Of a DNA stretch of 64,000 nt, positions 45,161 through 54,133 are shown piece by piece. The stretch lies in contig NZ_JAARML010000001.1 in the NCBI RefSeq assembly GCF_011759375.1, positions 1,922,001 through 1,986,000 on the forward strand, in the 5' to 3' direction. The notes under the pieces were generated by a model. The model was not told the origin of the DNA. It was given only the letters and a program-made list of their open reading frames with translations, and did not search any database. Source of the DNA: Paraflavitalea devenefica. Its GTDB lineage: Bacteria; Bacteroidota; Bacteroidia; Chitinophagales; Chitinophagaceae. Numbering within the stretch: position 1 is the stretch's first letter; each line of letters starts with the position of its first letter. The position numbers were made by a program, and so were the translations under genes.

Positions 45161-46129
45161 TTATACTTTACTCACACCGCCCTGCTCAATCTTCAGGTTC
45201 TCCAGCATGTCTTTCGTCATCTTAGGCAGGTCATATTCCGGTTTCCAGCCCCAGTCTTTGGTGGCTACTGAATCATCAATGCTTTGCGGCCAGCTATCGG
45301 CAATAGACTGGCGGTAATCCGGCTGATAGTCCAGTTTAAGATCGGGAATATGCTTTTTGATCTCGGCGCCGATCTCTTTGGGTGAGAAACTCATCGCCGA
45401 CAGGTTATAAGAGTGGCGTACAGATATCTTGCTGGCCGGCGCTTCCATCAGCTCAATGGTGCCGCGTATAGCATCCGGCATGTACATCATGGGCAGGTAG
45501 GTATCTTCTTTCAGGAAAGAAGTGTATTTTTTCTCTTCCAGCGCTTCATGGAAGATCTCTACCGCATAATCGGTGGTGCCGCCGCCGGGAGCAGATTTAT
45601 AACTGATCAGGCCCGGGTAACGGATACTGCGCACATCCAGGCCAAATCGCTGGTGATAATAATTGCACCAGAACTCTCCGGCATATTTGCTGATGCCATA
45701 TACCGTAACAGGTTCTATGATGGTTTGCTGGGGACAGTTTTGCCGCGGTGAAGTGGGACCGAATACAGCAATACTGCTGGGCCAGTACACTTTGTAGATC
45801 TTCTCTTCCCGGGCAATATCCAGTACATTCAGCAATCCCTGCATATTGAGGTTCCAGGCCAGGTTGGGATTCTTTTCGCCGGTAGCGGAAAGGATAGCTG
45901 CCAGCAGATATATCTGGGTAATACTCTGGCGGATAACCTGCACATGCAGCATCTCTTTATTCATCACATCAATGCTGACATAGGGGCCGGTGCCTTTGAG
46001 CAGGTCATTTTCTTCCCGCAGGTCAGAAGCTACCACATTCGCATTGCCATATATCTTGCGTAAAGCCAGGGTCAATTCTACGCCTATTTGTCCTGATGCG
46101 CCAATAACAAGTATTCTTTCCCGGATCAT
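45161..46129 (-). CDS. L-threonine 3-dehydrogenase, SDR (epimerase-like) type
   Basis: This 322-residue NAD-dependent enzyme of the extended short-chain dehydrogenase family matches the bacterial threonine dehydrogenases that resemble UDP-galactose epimerase. It has GASGQIG for NAD binding, the catalytic pair in YGISKYAGE, and the family-typical RYPGLISYKSAPGGGTTDYAVEIFHEAL (in parts). It oxidises threonine to 2-amino-3-ketobutyrate. I chose ATG 46129 where the nucleotide-binding strand begins. A terminator separates it from the amylase gene upstream on the same strand. Confidence 0.9.
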   Translation of the reverse strand: MIRERILVIGASGQIGVELTLALRKIYGNANVVASDLREENDLLKGTGPYVSIDVMNKEMLHVQVIRQSITQIYLLAAILSATGEKNPNLAWNLNMQGLLNVLDIAREEKIYKVYWPSSIAVFGPTSPRQNCPQQTIIEPVTVYGISKYAGEFWCNYYHQRFGLDVRSIRYPGLISYKSAPGGGTTDYAVEIFHEALEEKKYTSFLKEDTYLPMMYMPDAIRGTIELMEAPASKISVRHSYNLSAMSFSPKEIGAEIKKHIPDLKLDYQPDYRQSIADSWPQSIDDSVATKDWGWKPEYDLPKMTKDMLENLKIEQGGVSKV

Positions 46130-46184
46130 AGAGGGTTGCGTTTTAGTGGGAGCAAAAAAACGCAAAATTTTGGTTGTAGCAATA

Positions 46185-46216
46185 ATAAAATGGCCATCCT
46201 GTTAAGAATGGCCATT
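46185..46216 (-). terminator. Terminator of the amylase gene
   Basis: AATGGCCAT and ATGGCCATT form a 9-bp stem with a 10-nt loop. The minus strand runs on into TTTTATT. Confidence 0.75.
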
Positions 46217-46250
46217 GGGTATCTGATACACGTTATGCTTTTAAAGAAAA

Positions 46251-48653
46251 CTATCTGCTCAATAACATCCTGTGCAGCTTTGTTTCCTTACCGGTGGTAA
46301 GCTTCAACATATAAATACCCGGCGCCAGATCGGGTGTTTGAAGGTCTACCTGGTGTTTACCGGCTGCCAGCTCTTTATTTAAAACCTGCCTGACCAGTTG
46401 TCCCTGCAGGTTGTACAACTGAACATTGGTCAGGGATTTTTCCGGTAGGGTAAAGCTCACCGTCGTAACAGTGGAAAATGGATCAGGATAATTCTTTACA
46501 ATGATCGAAGGTTCCTCTGTACTGAGGGCAGGCTTGCCTGGCTGTTGCCCCACCCTGGCCGGATAAGAAGACGTGTTGGCTACCTTGGGCGCGGTATAAG
46601 TAACTTTTACATACACATTTTGAGCTGGATTGGCCGCAGATGTATTTTTTACCTTCACCGCATACAATCCAGTAGAAGAAGGGGTATAGGTGAGTGTAAG
46701 GTTGCCGGTACCACTCACCGTTTGCACGATCGTATTGCTGCTGTTGTACAAATTCAGGGTGAGATTTTGAGCGGTATTGGCAGGATATAAATTGACGGTA
46801 ATGGTTTTGCCGGTCTCATCAAATACTTTTCCTACAGTACGTAAGGTGGTGGAACTGGCGGGCAAAGCGCCTCCCTGTTGCAGGGAACTGGCATGTGAAT
46901 CGCCCAGGTCATTGGCCATTTCCCATTCCTGGGTAGTGCTGCGCTGGGTGGGATTAAAGCCGCCGGTTACACCTGCCGGTCCCCAGATGCAATAACCACG
47001 GCGTACATTACTGCCATCGCAAGGTGGTACATAAATCGTAACGCGCCCATTGGCATCTGTCCAGATATCACTGCTGTTGGCGCCGGAATAATCATGCAGT
47101 TGCACATTGGGACCAAAGTCTGTTTGTATATTGGCATTCTGCCAGGTATTCCAGTTGTCATTCACGCCTATAATAGCATAACTGTTTTCCGGTCCGCTTT
47201 TATAACCGCGCTCAATGATCAACAGATCCGAAGCCTGCCAACGTACTTTGTAGGAGCCTTTCTTAAAATTCAGCTTTTGATGGCACCAGATAATATTGGC
47301 TATTTCATCACGTACTGGCAGGTTGGTAGTACTGGTAGGTAAGTGAGAATATCTTTTACCGGTACTGCCAATATTGAACAGGTCTTCAAAGAATACCTGT
47401 GGTGAACCATCTACTGCAAAGGTGATGGCATAGGCCGCGGCCAGCCTGGCATCGAAGGGGTCTATATGACCACCTCCCAGTTCATTGCCGGCATCCCATC
47501 CGGTATAATTACCGGTGGAATCTTTAATGGGCCGGAAGGTATCATGGTTATTGACAAACGGTACGGTGCGATAACGATTGGTTTGCTGACTGCCGGGAAT
47601 ATTGGCCAGGTTATAACTACCGCCTGCACTTACCATATCTTTAACGGCCTGGCGCAAACTAAAATCAAATGTACCGGTCATATCTTCTGTACCGCCATTA
47701 CTCGTTTTCACATTATTGATCCAGGTATCCAGGTCGCTGGCGCTGCCTACGTATTCACCTACGGCAAACATATTGGCGCCACCATTGGCCCAGCCCGCAC
47801 TGTACTTTACATTCCACAGGAAATCCTGCAGGGCCCAGTGCGGAAAATGTTTTACTGCATCAAAGCGAAAGCCATCTACCCCTGTTTGTTTCTTCATCCA
47901 TACGAACCAGTTGCGGGTTTGGGTGCGCATATAATCCGTTGTCTGAACAGGATTATAGGTGGCATTGGAGCTTTGACCATAAGCGCCGGAATAATAACAA
48001 ATATCAGGGCCAAAGAAAGCAGCGCACCAGTCACCGCTATTACAGTTGTGATCGCTGTTGGCGTGGAAGTTTTGCCAGTTCTTGGGCCAGCGTCCGGAAC
48101 GGGCCAGGTATTCGGCTGATAATTCCGTAGTAACCGGCGTAGACCAGGAGGCATACCGGAAATTCTTATACAGGTTGCCATCATTATTGGCGCTTGCTGA
48201 TGGGTCCTGTCCACCTGCGCCGGTGGAAGAGCCGGCATTGTCCATGTGATTAAACACTACATCCTGGATGGCATCCATGCCATTGGCGTGTAATACGGCG
48301 ATCATGCGCAGCAATTCATTCTTATTGCCCAGCCGGGTTTTCAGGTTTCCTTTCTGGTATTTATCACCCAGGTCGTACTGGTCAAAGGGCGAATAGCCAT
48401 TGCTATTAGTCCCTGCATTTTTAATGGAAGGGGGTATCCATACGCCGTCAATACCGATATCCCTGAGGCGCGGGGATAGATCAGCCAGGTAATTGGACCA
48501 GCCTTCGGGGTAATTGGTATTCCAGTAATCCCACCAGAAGCCCTGGAAAATCACTTTCCCGTTCCAGGGATTTTGGGCTTGTACAGTAAAGAAGCAGGTG
48601 GAAAAAAAATAAAGGAGGACGCTAAAGCACGTCTTGCGAACAAGGTGTTTCAT
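46251..48653 (-). CDS. Extracellular alpha-amylase (GH13), T9SS-secreted
   Basis: This 800-residue secreted glycoside hydrolase has a signal peptide ending in VQAQ. Its GH13 catalytic barrel includes DVVFNH at 131-136, the nucleophile D265 in GFRFDAVKH, the acid/base E300 in FAVGE, and D371 in NNHD. A C-terminal beta domain, an FN3/calcium-binding-like segment (LYNSSNTIVQTVSGTGNLT) and a type A T9SS sorting domain (NYPDPFSTVTTVSFTLPE, ending LHRMLLSR) follow. It should cut starch or related alpha-1,4-glucans outside the cell. The start 48653 is fixed by the signal peptide. A 9-bp dyad lies upstream at 48691-48711, and no Sus-like transport genes are next to it. Confidence 0.92.
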   Translation of the reverse strand: MKHLVRKTCFSVLLYFFSTCFFTVQAQNPWNGKVIFQGFWWDYWNTNYPEGWSNYLADLSPRLRDIGIDGVWIPPSIKNAGTNSNGYSPFDQYDLGDKYQKGNLKTRLGNKNELLRMIAVLHANGMDAIQDVVFNHMDNAGSSTGAGGQDPSASANNDGNLYKNFRYASWSTPVTTELSAEYLARSGRWPKNWQNFHANSDHNCNSGDWCAAFFGPDICYYSGAYGQSSNATYNPVQTTDYMRTQTRNWFVWMKKQTGVDGFRFDAVKHFPHWALQDFLWNVKYSAGWANGGANMFAVGEYVGSASDLDTWINNVKTSNGGTEDMTGTFDFSLRQAVKDMVSAGGSYNLANIPGSQQTNRYRTVPFVNNHDTFRPIKDSTGNYTGWDAGNELGGGHIDPFDARLAAAYAITFAVDGSPQVFFEDLFNIGSTGKRYSHLPTSTTNLPVRDEIANIIWCHQKLNFKKGSYKVRWQASDLLIIERGYKSGPENSYAIIGVNDNWNTWQNANIQTDFGPNVQLHDYSGANSSDIWTDANGRVTIYVPPCDGSNVRRGYCIWGPAGVTGGFNPTQRSTTQEWEMANDLGDSHASSLQQGGALPASSTTLRTVGKVFDETGKTITVNLYPANTAQNLTLNLYNSSNTIVQTVSGTGNLTLTYTPSSTGLYAVKVKNTSAANPAQNVYVKVTYTAPKVANTSSYPARVGQQPGKPALSTEEPSIIVKNYPDPFSTVTTVSFTLPEKSLTNVQLYNLQGQLVRQVLNKELAAGKHQVDLQTPDLAPGIYMLKLTTGKETKLHRMLLSR

Positions 48654-48690
48654 ACAGCAATCAGTTTGGTGAGGAAATAAGGTAAATAGT

Positions 48691-48711
48691 AATGTGTAAA
48701 AATTACACATT
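48691..48711. promoter_or_regulatory. Dyad upstream of the amylase gene
   Basis: AATGTGTAA and TTACACATT are perfect 9-bp arms separated by AAA, 38 bp upstream of the amylase ATG. It could be an operator. A minus-strand TAATTTTT box overlaps it but lacks the final G of the consensus. Confidence 0.5.
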
Positions 48712-48838
48712 ATATAAAACATGAACAAATTATTTTGCCTTACTATTTCTCAGCGGCAGGGAATACGAGAGGATCAGGTCTGGAAAGGATGTAGAAGAGA
48801 GCAGGACACCTTATAGATAATCAAGGGATTATAATAGG

Positions 48839-48923
48839 ATACAGCATAGATGCAGCATATATACAGCATACATCCAGCATAGATACAGGTTCCTTATATA
48901 GATATGCTGCATCTATGCTGTAT
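48839..48923. repeat. 11-bp direct repeats within a 22-bp inverted repeat
   Basis: The unit CAGCATANATN occurs four times in succession from 48842 to 48885. A 22-bp segment at 48839-48860 is perfectly inverted at 48902-48923, giving a hairpin with a 41-nt loop that holds the remaining units. It lies in the 395-bp gap between the amylase gene and kdsA. The rest of the gap (48712-48838, 48924-49036) shows no coding capacity. Confidence 0.85.
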
Positions 48924-49036
48924 GATAATTTAAAGGAAGCAGGAAAAAAGGTTAAACCTATAATAATGCTTTTACATCCCTAATCTGAGGTACCCAGCAA
49001 CCTCTTAGTATCTATTCCCGGAAGCTCGGTGTTCCG

Positions 49037-49044
49037 TATCTTTG
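49037..49044 (+). promoter_or_regulatory. -7 box of kdsA
   Basis: TATCTTTG is a perfect -7 match only 4 bp before ATG 49049. The mRNA would be leaderless or nearly so, unless the in-frame ATG at 49058 is used. The -33 element is not clear. Confidence 0.65.
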
Positions 49045-49048
49045 CGCC

Positions 49049-49870
49049 ATGGAAAAAATGCTTAAAGAACTGTTTGCCAATCAACAGTACGACGAAAAGA
49101 ACTTCTTCCTGATAGCCGGGCCCTGTGTGGTGGAGAGTGAGGAGTTGCTGATGGAAGTGGCTGATAAAGTGAGCGGTATCTGCAAAAACCTGGGTATTCC
49201 GTACGTATTTAAGTCCTCTTACCGGAAGGCCAACCGCACCAGCGCTTCTTCTTTTACCGGCCTGGGCGATGAAACAGCCCTCCAATTACTGAAAAAAACG
49301 GGCGAAAAGTACAAGCTGCCGGTAACTTCCGATGTACATGCGCATGATGAAACCGCTCTGGCGGCCAAATACATTGATATTCTCCAGATCCCAGCCTTCC
49401 TTTGCCGGCAGACCGACCTGCTGGTGGCTGCCGCCGAAACAGGCAAAATTGTGAATGTGAAGAAAGGCCAGTTTGTAAGTGGACCCTCTATGAAATTTGC
49501 GGCCGAAAAGATCCGGAAAGCCGGTAATGATAAAGTGATCCTTACCGAGCGGGGTAATACCTTTGGCTACCAGGATCTGGTAGTAGATTACCGCAATATT
49601 CCCTGGATGAAAGAACATGGTACGCCGGTGGTAATGGACTGTACCCATAGCCTGCAGCAACCCAACCAAACCTCGGGCGTAACAGGTGGCAACCCCCAAC
49701 TGATCGGCACTATTGCCAAAGCGGCGATTGCCAGCGGTGCGGATGGCTTATTTATAGAAACACATCCTAATCCTGCCGTGGCTAAAAGTGATGGCGCCAA
49801 CATGCTTAAACTGGATTTGCTGGAAGGACTGCTGCAGCAACTGGTGAAACTGCGCAAGGCAGTAGTTTAA
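49049..49870 (+). CDS. kdsA: 3-deoxy-8-phosphooctulonate synthase (KDO-8-P synthase)
   Basis: This 273-residue enzyme joins phosphoenolpyruvate and arabinose 5-phosphate to make KDO-8-P for the lipopolysaccharide inner core. It shows FFLIAGPCVVES at the start of the barrel, FKSSYRKANRTS for phosphate binding, VTSDVH, FLCRQTDLL, LTERGNTFGYQDLVVD and MDCTHSLQQP. Cys26 in AGPCVVES indicates the metal-dependent class; metal-independent enzymes such as that of E. coli have Asn there. The gene stands alone with a very close promoter and two hairpins downstream. Confidence 0.95.
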   Translation: MEKMLKELFANQQYDEKNFFLIAGPCVVESEELLMEVADKVSGICKNLGIPYVFKSSYRKANRTSASSFTGLGDETALQLLKKTGEKYKLPVTSDVHAHDETALAAKYIDILQIPAFLCRQTDLLVAAAETGKIVNVKKGQFVSGPSMKFAAEKIRKAGNDKVILTERGNTFGYQDLVVDYRNIPWMKEHGTPVVMDCTHSLQQPNQTSGVTGGNPQLIGTIAKAAIASGADGLFIETHPNPAVAKSDGANMLKLDLLEGLLQQLVKLRKAVV

Positions 49871-49896
49871 ATCGTTTCAGGTGTAAATCATATAAC

Positions 49897-49924
49897 AAAA
49901 GCTATTCTTGATGGAGTAGCTTTT
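49897..49924 (+). terminator. Terminator of kdsA
   Basis: AAAAGCTA and TAGCTTTT pair as an 8-bp stem with a 12-nt loop, followed by GTTTTG. Confidence 0.7.
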
Positions 49925-49969
49925 GTTTTGTGTGACCGTATTATAGCACTTAAAAATTTTCAGGAGTAA

Positions 49970-49994
49970 AAAAGCTTCCGGAACGGAAGCTTTT
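49970..49994. terminator. Second, symmetrical terminator hairpin
   Basis: AAAAGCTTCCG and CGGAAGCTTTT form a perfect 11-bp stem with loop GAA. It could end transcripts from either side, including read-through from the AraC gene at 50286. Confidence 0.75.
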
Positions 49995-50285
49995 AAATAC
50001 GTTTTCAAAGGTGAACCCGTGGTTTCATCTAATAGGTGTAACAGACCAGCGGTGGTTTTTCATAGTCGTCAGGATCAAAAACGGGACTTCAGCTCAAATC
50101 CTTTCAGTGGTAGTTCCAGATGCAAAACTATACCCCAAACATGGGTTTGTCTACCTGTAGTAGGTATAATACTACCCATAAAGTCTTTAAACAATCGTTT
50201 GCGTGGCTATTTAAGAAACCCTTCACAGATCTATTGGTTCAAACGAGTAGGTTAAAAAGGGTGGAATTACAATAAAATTGCCCGT
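49995..50285. other. Non-coding gap between kdsA terminators and the AraC gene
   Basis: I see no convincing gene here. The gap holds a short dyad, GTAGTA (50157-50162) with TACTAC (50170-50175), and GGGTTT/AAACCC-like motifs. As the AraC gene ends at 50286 and the next terminator is 290 bp away, it could be a long 3' UTR. Confidence 0.35.
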
Positions 50286-51275
50286 TTATGACAAAAGCTG
50301 GCTGGGCAGCACACCAAACTCTTTTTTAAAGGCAATGGTAAAGTTGCTGAGGTTGGCGTAACCCAGTTCCATGGCTACTTCTTTGACTGAATATTTACGG
50401 GTAAGCAACTTATCCTGAGCTGCTTGCATACGGGCTTTTTGGTAGTATTCATAGATGGGATAGCCATACATAGTCTTAAAATCCTTCTTCAGCTTTGATT
50501 CGCTGATGGAAACCATTTTGGCCAGTTGTTGTATAGAAGGAGCCTGCTGAAAAATGTCCTTGGTAAGGATATTCTCTATCTGCATTACCCGGTTAATATC
50601 TTCCGGTGATAAAGGTACCCGGAAGGTGGGGTTCTTCATTTTATCATACAGGTGGGTAAAAAAACGTTCGATCATCAGCATGATCCGGTTTTGGATGATA
50701 GTTAAACGCAGGGGGTTGTGTTCATCCACTTCCATAATAGTACGCATCCATTGCCGGTATTTACTATCCAGTGGCTCAATGTTCAGGTTTTCTGCTTTCA
50801 GGGAAATATAGGTGGATAGCACATCTTCTACCGTATTGATATCAAGGTACCTGGCCAGCCATTGTTTATTAAACAGGATGCCAATCGAACTATAATGCCC
50901 GCCCTGTGTGCCGAGGTACGACCAATCGAAGAGGGAACTGGTGAGATAGGCAATGGACTTGCTGGTATTTTTTTCTTTTACCTTTTCTTCATCAATCGTC
51001 ACTATGAGGGTGCCGGGTATGGTAAGTTCATCAAAACGCAGGGTGTAAAATTCCTCTGTTGTATTGCGCTTCCGGTGTATGAACCAGTCCTGGTTGAAGG
51101 TGCAGTTGGTAATACAGGCATGCAGGCCGCTGGGCAATGGCAGGAAAAGAAAACTGCCATTAGCCACCGAAGCAGGAAATATTACCTGGTTATTATGCAC
51201 TGGCATTTCAAGCTGCGCGGCCAGCTTGAGCAACAGTTGCTCATAATCAGATGTAGTATAGTCAAACTGAAACAA
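50286..51275 (-). CDS. AraC family transcriptional regulator
   Basis: This 329-residue regulator has an effector region of about 220 residues without a recognised domain. The C-terminal AraC/XylS double helix-turn-helix includes PSIQQLAKMVSISESKLKKDFKTMYG and KYSVKEVAMELGYANLSNFTIAFKKEFGVLPSQLLS (both in blocks). The YPIYEYYQKARMQAAQDKL linker is typical of Bacteroidota members. The ligand and target genes are unknown. It is transcribed alone; the PspC gene upstream lies on the same strand, 89 bp away. Confidence 0.9.
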   Translation of the reverse strand: MFQFDYTTSDYEQLLLKLAAQLEMPVHNNQVIFPASVANGSFLFLPLPSGLHACITNCTFNQDWFIHRKRNTTEEFYTLRFDELTIPGTLIVTIDEEKVKEKNTSKSIAYLTSSLFDWSYLGTQGGHYSSIGILFNKQWLARYLDINTVEDVLSTYISLKAENLNIEPLDSKYRQWMRTIMEVDEHNPLRLTIIQNRIMLMIERFFTHLYDKMKNPTFRVPLSPEDINRVMQIENILTKDIFQQAPSIQQLAKMVSISESKLKKDFKTMYGYPIYEYYQKARMQAAQDKLLTRKYSVKEVAMELGYANLSNFTIAFKKEFGVLPSQLLS

Positions 51276-51363
51276 AATGCCAGCCTTTACAGGTTATAAA
51301 TGCAATACCTATCGGACCACAGGATGATCTGTTTCGTTGCTTTGGATAACGGGGGGGTTAGTG

Positions 51364-51585
51364 TTACTGGTATTTCAATGGATTACGGCGTACGGATAAA
51401 ATGTACCGCTTAATATTCATCCAGAATGCAAGAACAAAATAAACAATGAGAGGTGACCCCATGGTGAGGAAAGAAATGTATACAAACCAGGTACGAATGC
51501 GTGAGGTGGCAATGCCCATTCTTTCACCTATTGCGGTACACACACCATAAGCCTGCCATTCAATAAAAAATCTCAGACGATTCAT
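51364..51585 (-). CDS. PspC domain protein
   Basis: This 73-residue protein consists almost entirely of a PspC domain: GVCTAIGERMGIATSRIRTWFVYISF followed by a hydrophobic segment (PLIVYFVLAFWMNIKRYI). PspC proteins take part in the phage-shock envelope stress response in Proteobacteria; the role of the stand-alone Bacteroidota version is not established. One membrane helix, possibly two, is predicted. It is followed at a distance by the AraC gene, which might be co-transcribed. Confidence 0.85.
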   Translation of the reverse strand: MNRLRFFIEWQAYGVCTAIGERMGIATSRIRTWFVYISFLTMGSPLIVYFVLAFWMNIKRYILSVRRNPLKYQ

Positions 51586-51653
51586 GATACTAATTTAATA
51601 CATTTTAAGTCACCATGCTAACACCTGTTTATACCAATAAATTATTTTTTAGG

Positions 51654-51661
51654 TAAATTTG
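51654..51661 (+). promoter_or_regulatory. -7 box of the aconitase gene
   Basis: TAAATTTG is a perfect -7 match giving a leader of about 85 nt. A clear -33 TTG is not seen. Confidence 0.5.
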
Positions 51662-51754
51662 CACCGATTTTATGCGAGTGGCGCGTTTATGAGGGCTTTG
51701 GCGGTATTTGATTAAGGGTGGGCGATCGTATAATTAAAATATAAAATATTTAAC

Positions 51755-54022
51755 ATGGTTTTTGATCTGGATTTAATTAAAAAGCTCTATGCGGCCATGC
51801 CTGCACATATTGCAGAAGCCCGTAGGCTGGTTGGCAAGCCATTGACTTTAGCAGAAAAAATATTGTATTCCCACCTGTTTGTTCCTGCAGGCAGGGCTTA
51901 TGAGCGGGGCAAGGACTATGTGGATTTTGCACCAGACCGTGTGGCAATGCAGGATGCCACGGCCCAGATGGCCTTGCTGCAGTTCAGCACCTGCGGCCGT
52001 TCTAAAGTAGCCGTTCCTTCTACCGTACACTGCGATCACCTGATCCAGGCTAAAACAGGCGCCACCGAAGACCTGAAAACAGCCCTGGATGTTAATAAAG
52101 AAGTATATGACTTTTTAGCTTCTATTTCCAATAAATATGGCATCGGTTTCTGGAAACCAGGCGCCGGTATCATTCACCAGGTAGTACTGGAAAATTATGC
52201 TTTCCCCGGCGGTATGATGATCGGTACCGACTCCCACACCCCCAATGCGGGCGGTTTGGGCATGGTGGCCATCGGTGTTGGTGGCGCAGATGCAGTGGAT
52301 GTAATGGCCGGGCTGGCCTGGGAATTGAAAATGCCCAAGCTGATCGGTGTAAAACTGACCGGTAAGCTCAGCGGCTGGGCTTCTGCCAAAGACGTGATCC
52401 TGAAAGTGGCTGGTATTCTTACCGTAAAAGGTGGTACCGGCGCTATTGTAGAATATTTTGGTGAAGGCGCCGATAGCCTCAGCGCTACCGGCAAAGGCAC
52501 CATCTGTAACATGGGTGCTGAAATTGGCGCTACCTGCTCTGTATTCGCCTACGATAAAAAGATGGCCGAATACCTGAAGGCTACCGGCCGCGAAGAAGTG
52601 GCTGTGCTGGCCGATGGTATCCGAGAACACCTGCGCCCTGATGAAGAGGTATATGCAGATCCTGCAAAATACTATGACCAGTTAATTGAGCTCAACCTGA
52701 ATGAGCTGGAACCCCATGTGAATGGTCCTTTCACACCCGACCTCGCATGGCCCATCAGCAAATTTGCTGAAGCGGTAAAAGCCAACAACTGGCCCGAAAA
52801 GCTGGAAGTAGCCCTCATCGGTTCCTGCACCAACTCTTCTTATGAAGATATCAGCCGTTCTGCCTCCCTGGCAAAACAGGCCATCGATAAAAAATTAAAG
52901 ACCAAAGCTGAGTTTACCATTACACCGGGTTCTGAAGTAGTTCGCTTCACCATTGAAAAAGATGGTTTCCTGAAGACCTTTGATCAGATCGGTGGTGTGG
53001 TACTGGCCAATGCCTGTGGTCCCTGTATCGGTCAGTGGGCCCGTCACATAGACGATCCCAACCGCAAGAACTCTATCATTACTTCTTTCAACCGCAACTT
53101 CGCAAAACGTAATGATGGCTTTGCATCTACACACGCTTTTGTAGCTTCTCCCGAGCTGGTAACTGCTTTTGCGATTGCCGGTAACCTTACTTTCAATCCG
53201 CTGAAAGATAAACTGAAGAATGAAGAAGGCAAGGAAGTAATGCTGGATGAACCTACCGGTGTGGAACTGCCGCCGAAAGGATTCTCCGTAGATGATCCGG
53301 GTTACCAGGCGCCTGCTGCTGATGGTAGCGGTGTACAGGTAATTGTAAAGCCCGACTCCCAGCGCCTGCAACTGCTGGAAGCTTTCACTCCCTGGGAAGG
53401 TACTGACCTGAAAGGGCTGAAGCTGTTGATCAAGGCCAAAGGAAAATGTACTACCGACCATATCTCTATGGCTGGCCCCTGGTTAAAATTCCGTGGCCAC
53501 CTGGATAATATCAGCAACAATATGCTGATCGGCGCGGTGAACTTCTTCAATGAGAAGACTGACTCTGTAAAGAATCAACTGAGTGGTGAATACGGCGCTG
53601 TACCAGCTACGCAACGTGCTTATAAAGCTGCCGCTATTGGCACCGTAGTGGTAGGTGATGAGAACTATGGTGAAGGCAGCAGCCGTGAGCATGCGGCTAT
53701 GGAACCCCGCCACCTGGGTGTGCGCGCCATCGTTGTACGGAGCTTTGCCCGTATACACGAAACCAACCTGAAGAAACAGGGTATGCTGGCGCTCACTTTT
53801 GCCAATAAGGAAGATTACGATAAGATACAGGAAGATGATACTTTCGATATCCTGGGCCTTACCTCCTTTACGCCTGGTACGCCGCTTACCCTGGTGGCCA
53901 ACCATGCCGACGGATCAAAGGATTCTATCGTACTGAACCATACCTACAATGCACAACAAATTGAATGGTTCAAAGCAGGTGGTGCGCTAAACGTGATCCG
54001 CCGCCAGTTTGCAGGGAACTAA
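51755..54022 (+). CDS. Aconitate hydratase
   Basis: This 755-residue Fe-S enzyme isomerises citrate to isocitrate. It resembles the mitochondrial type: [10 protein letters not shown] near residue 87, the substrate region [11 protein letters not shown], and the [4Fe-4S] ligands in [10 protein letters not shown] and [10 protein letters not shown]. The C-terminal swivel domain has [22 protein letters not shown]. Length fits this class (AcnA/IRP proteins are near 890). Together with icd and mdh in the window it covers TCA steps, though each has its own transcription unit. Confidence 0.95.
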   Translation: MVFDLDLIKKLYAAMPAHIAEARRLVGKPLTLAEKILYSHLFVPAGRAYERGKDYVDFAPDRVAMQDATAQMALLQFSTCGRSKVAVPSTVHCDHLIQAKTGATEDLKTALDVNKEVYDFLASISNKYGIGFWKPGAGIIHQVVLENYAFPGGMMIGTDSHTPNAGGLGMVAIGVGGADAVDVMAGLAWELKMPKLIGVKLTGKLSGWASAKDVILKVAGILTVKGGTGAIVEYFGEGADSLSATGKGTICNMGAEIGATCSVFAYDKKMAEYLKATGREEVAVLADGIREHLRPDEEVYADPAKYYDQLIELNLNELEPHVNGPFTPDLAWPISKFAEAVKANNWPEKLEVALIGSCTNSSYEDISRSASLAKQAIDKKLKTKAEFTITPGSEVVRFTIEKDGFLKTFDQIGGVVLANACGPCIGQWARHIDDPNRKNSIITSFNRNFAKRNDGFASTHAFVASPELVTAFAIAGNLTFNPLKDKLKNEEGKEVMLDEPTGVELPPKGFSVDDPGYQAPAADGSGVQVIVKPDSQRLQLLEAFTPWEGTDLKGLKLLIKAKGKCTTDHISMAGPWLKFRGHLDNISNNMLIGAVNFFNEKTDSVKNQLSGEYGAVPATQRAYKAAAIGTVVVGDENYGEGSSREHAAMEPRHLGVRAIVVRSFARIHETNLKKQGMLALTFANKEDYDKIQEDDTFDILGLTSFTPGTPLTLVANHADGSKDSIVLNHTYNAQQIEWFKAGGALNVIRRQFAGN

Positions 54023-54026
54023 AATA

Positions 54027-54058
54027 TTTGGAAATAACTAAATAATTTAGTATTTTTG
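54027..54058 (+). promoter_or_regulatory. Consensus promoter directly after the aconitase stop
   Basis: TTTG (54027-54030), a 20-bp spacer and TATTTTTG (54051-54058) are an exact consensus match. The promoter points toward the ATPase gene but lies before the terminator at 54073-54106. Confidence 0.7.
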
Positions 54059-54072
54059 TGGTCTGATACAAG

Positions 54073-54106
54073 AAAAGCGAAACACTATAGTAGTGTTTCG
54101 CTTTTT
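54073..54106 (+). terminator. Terminator between aconitase and the ATPase gene
   Basis: AAAAGCGAAACACTA and TAGTGTTTCGCTTTT form an almost perfect 15-bp stem with loop TAG, followed by T's. It can terminate aconitase mRNA, and also any short transcript from the promoter at 54027-54058. Confidence 0.9.
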
Positions 54107-54133
54107 AATTATATTTAATTAATGTAATATACT

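Noticed and set aside
48839..48923. Possible CRISPR array
   Set aside because: The repeats are contiguous 11-bp units without unique spacers, and no cas genes are present.
50019..50255. 78-codon open frame between kdsA and the AraC gene
   Set aside because: The translated sequence is basic and low in structure, and has no recognisable motif or promoter.
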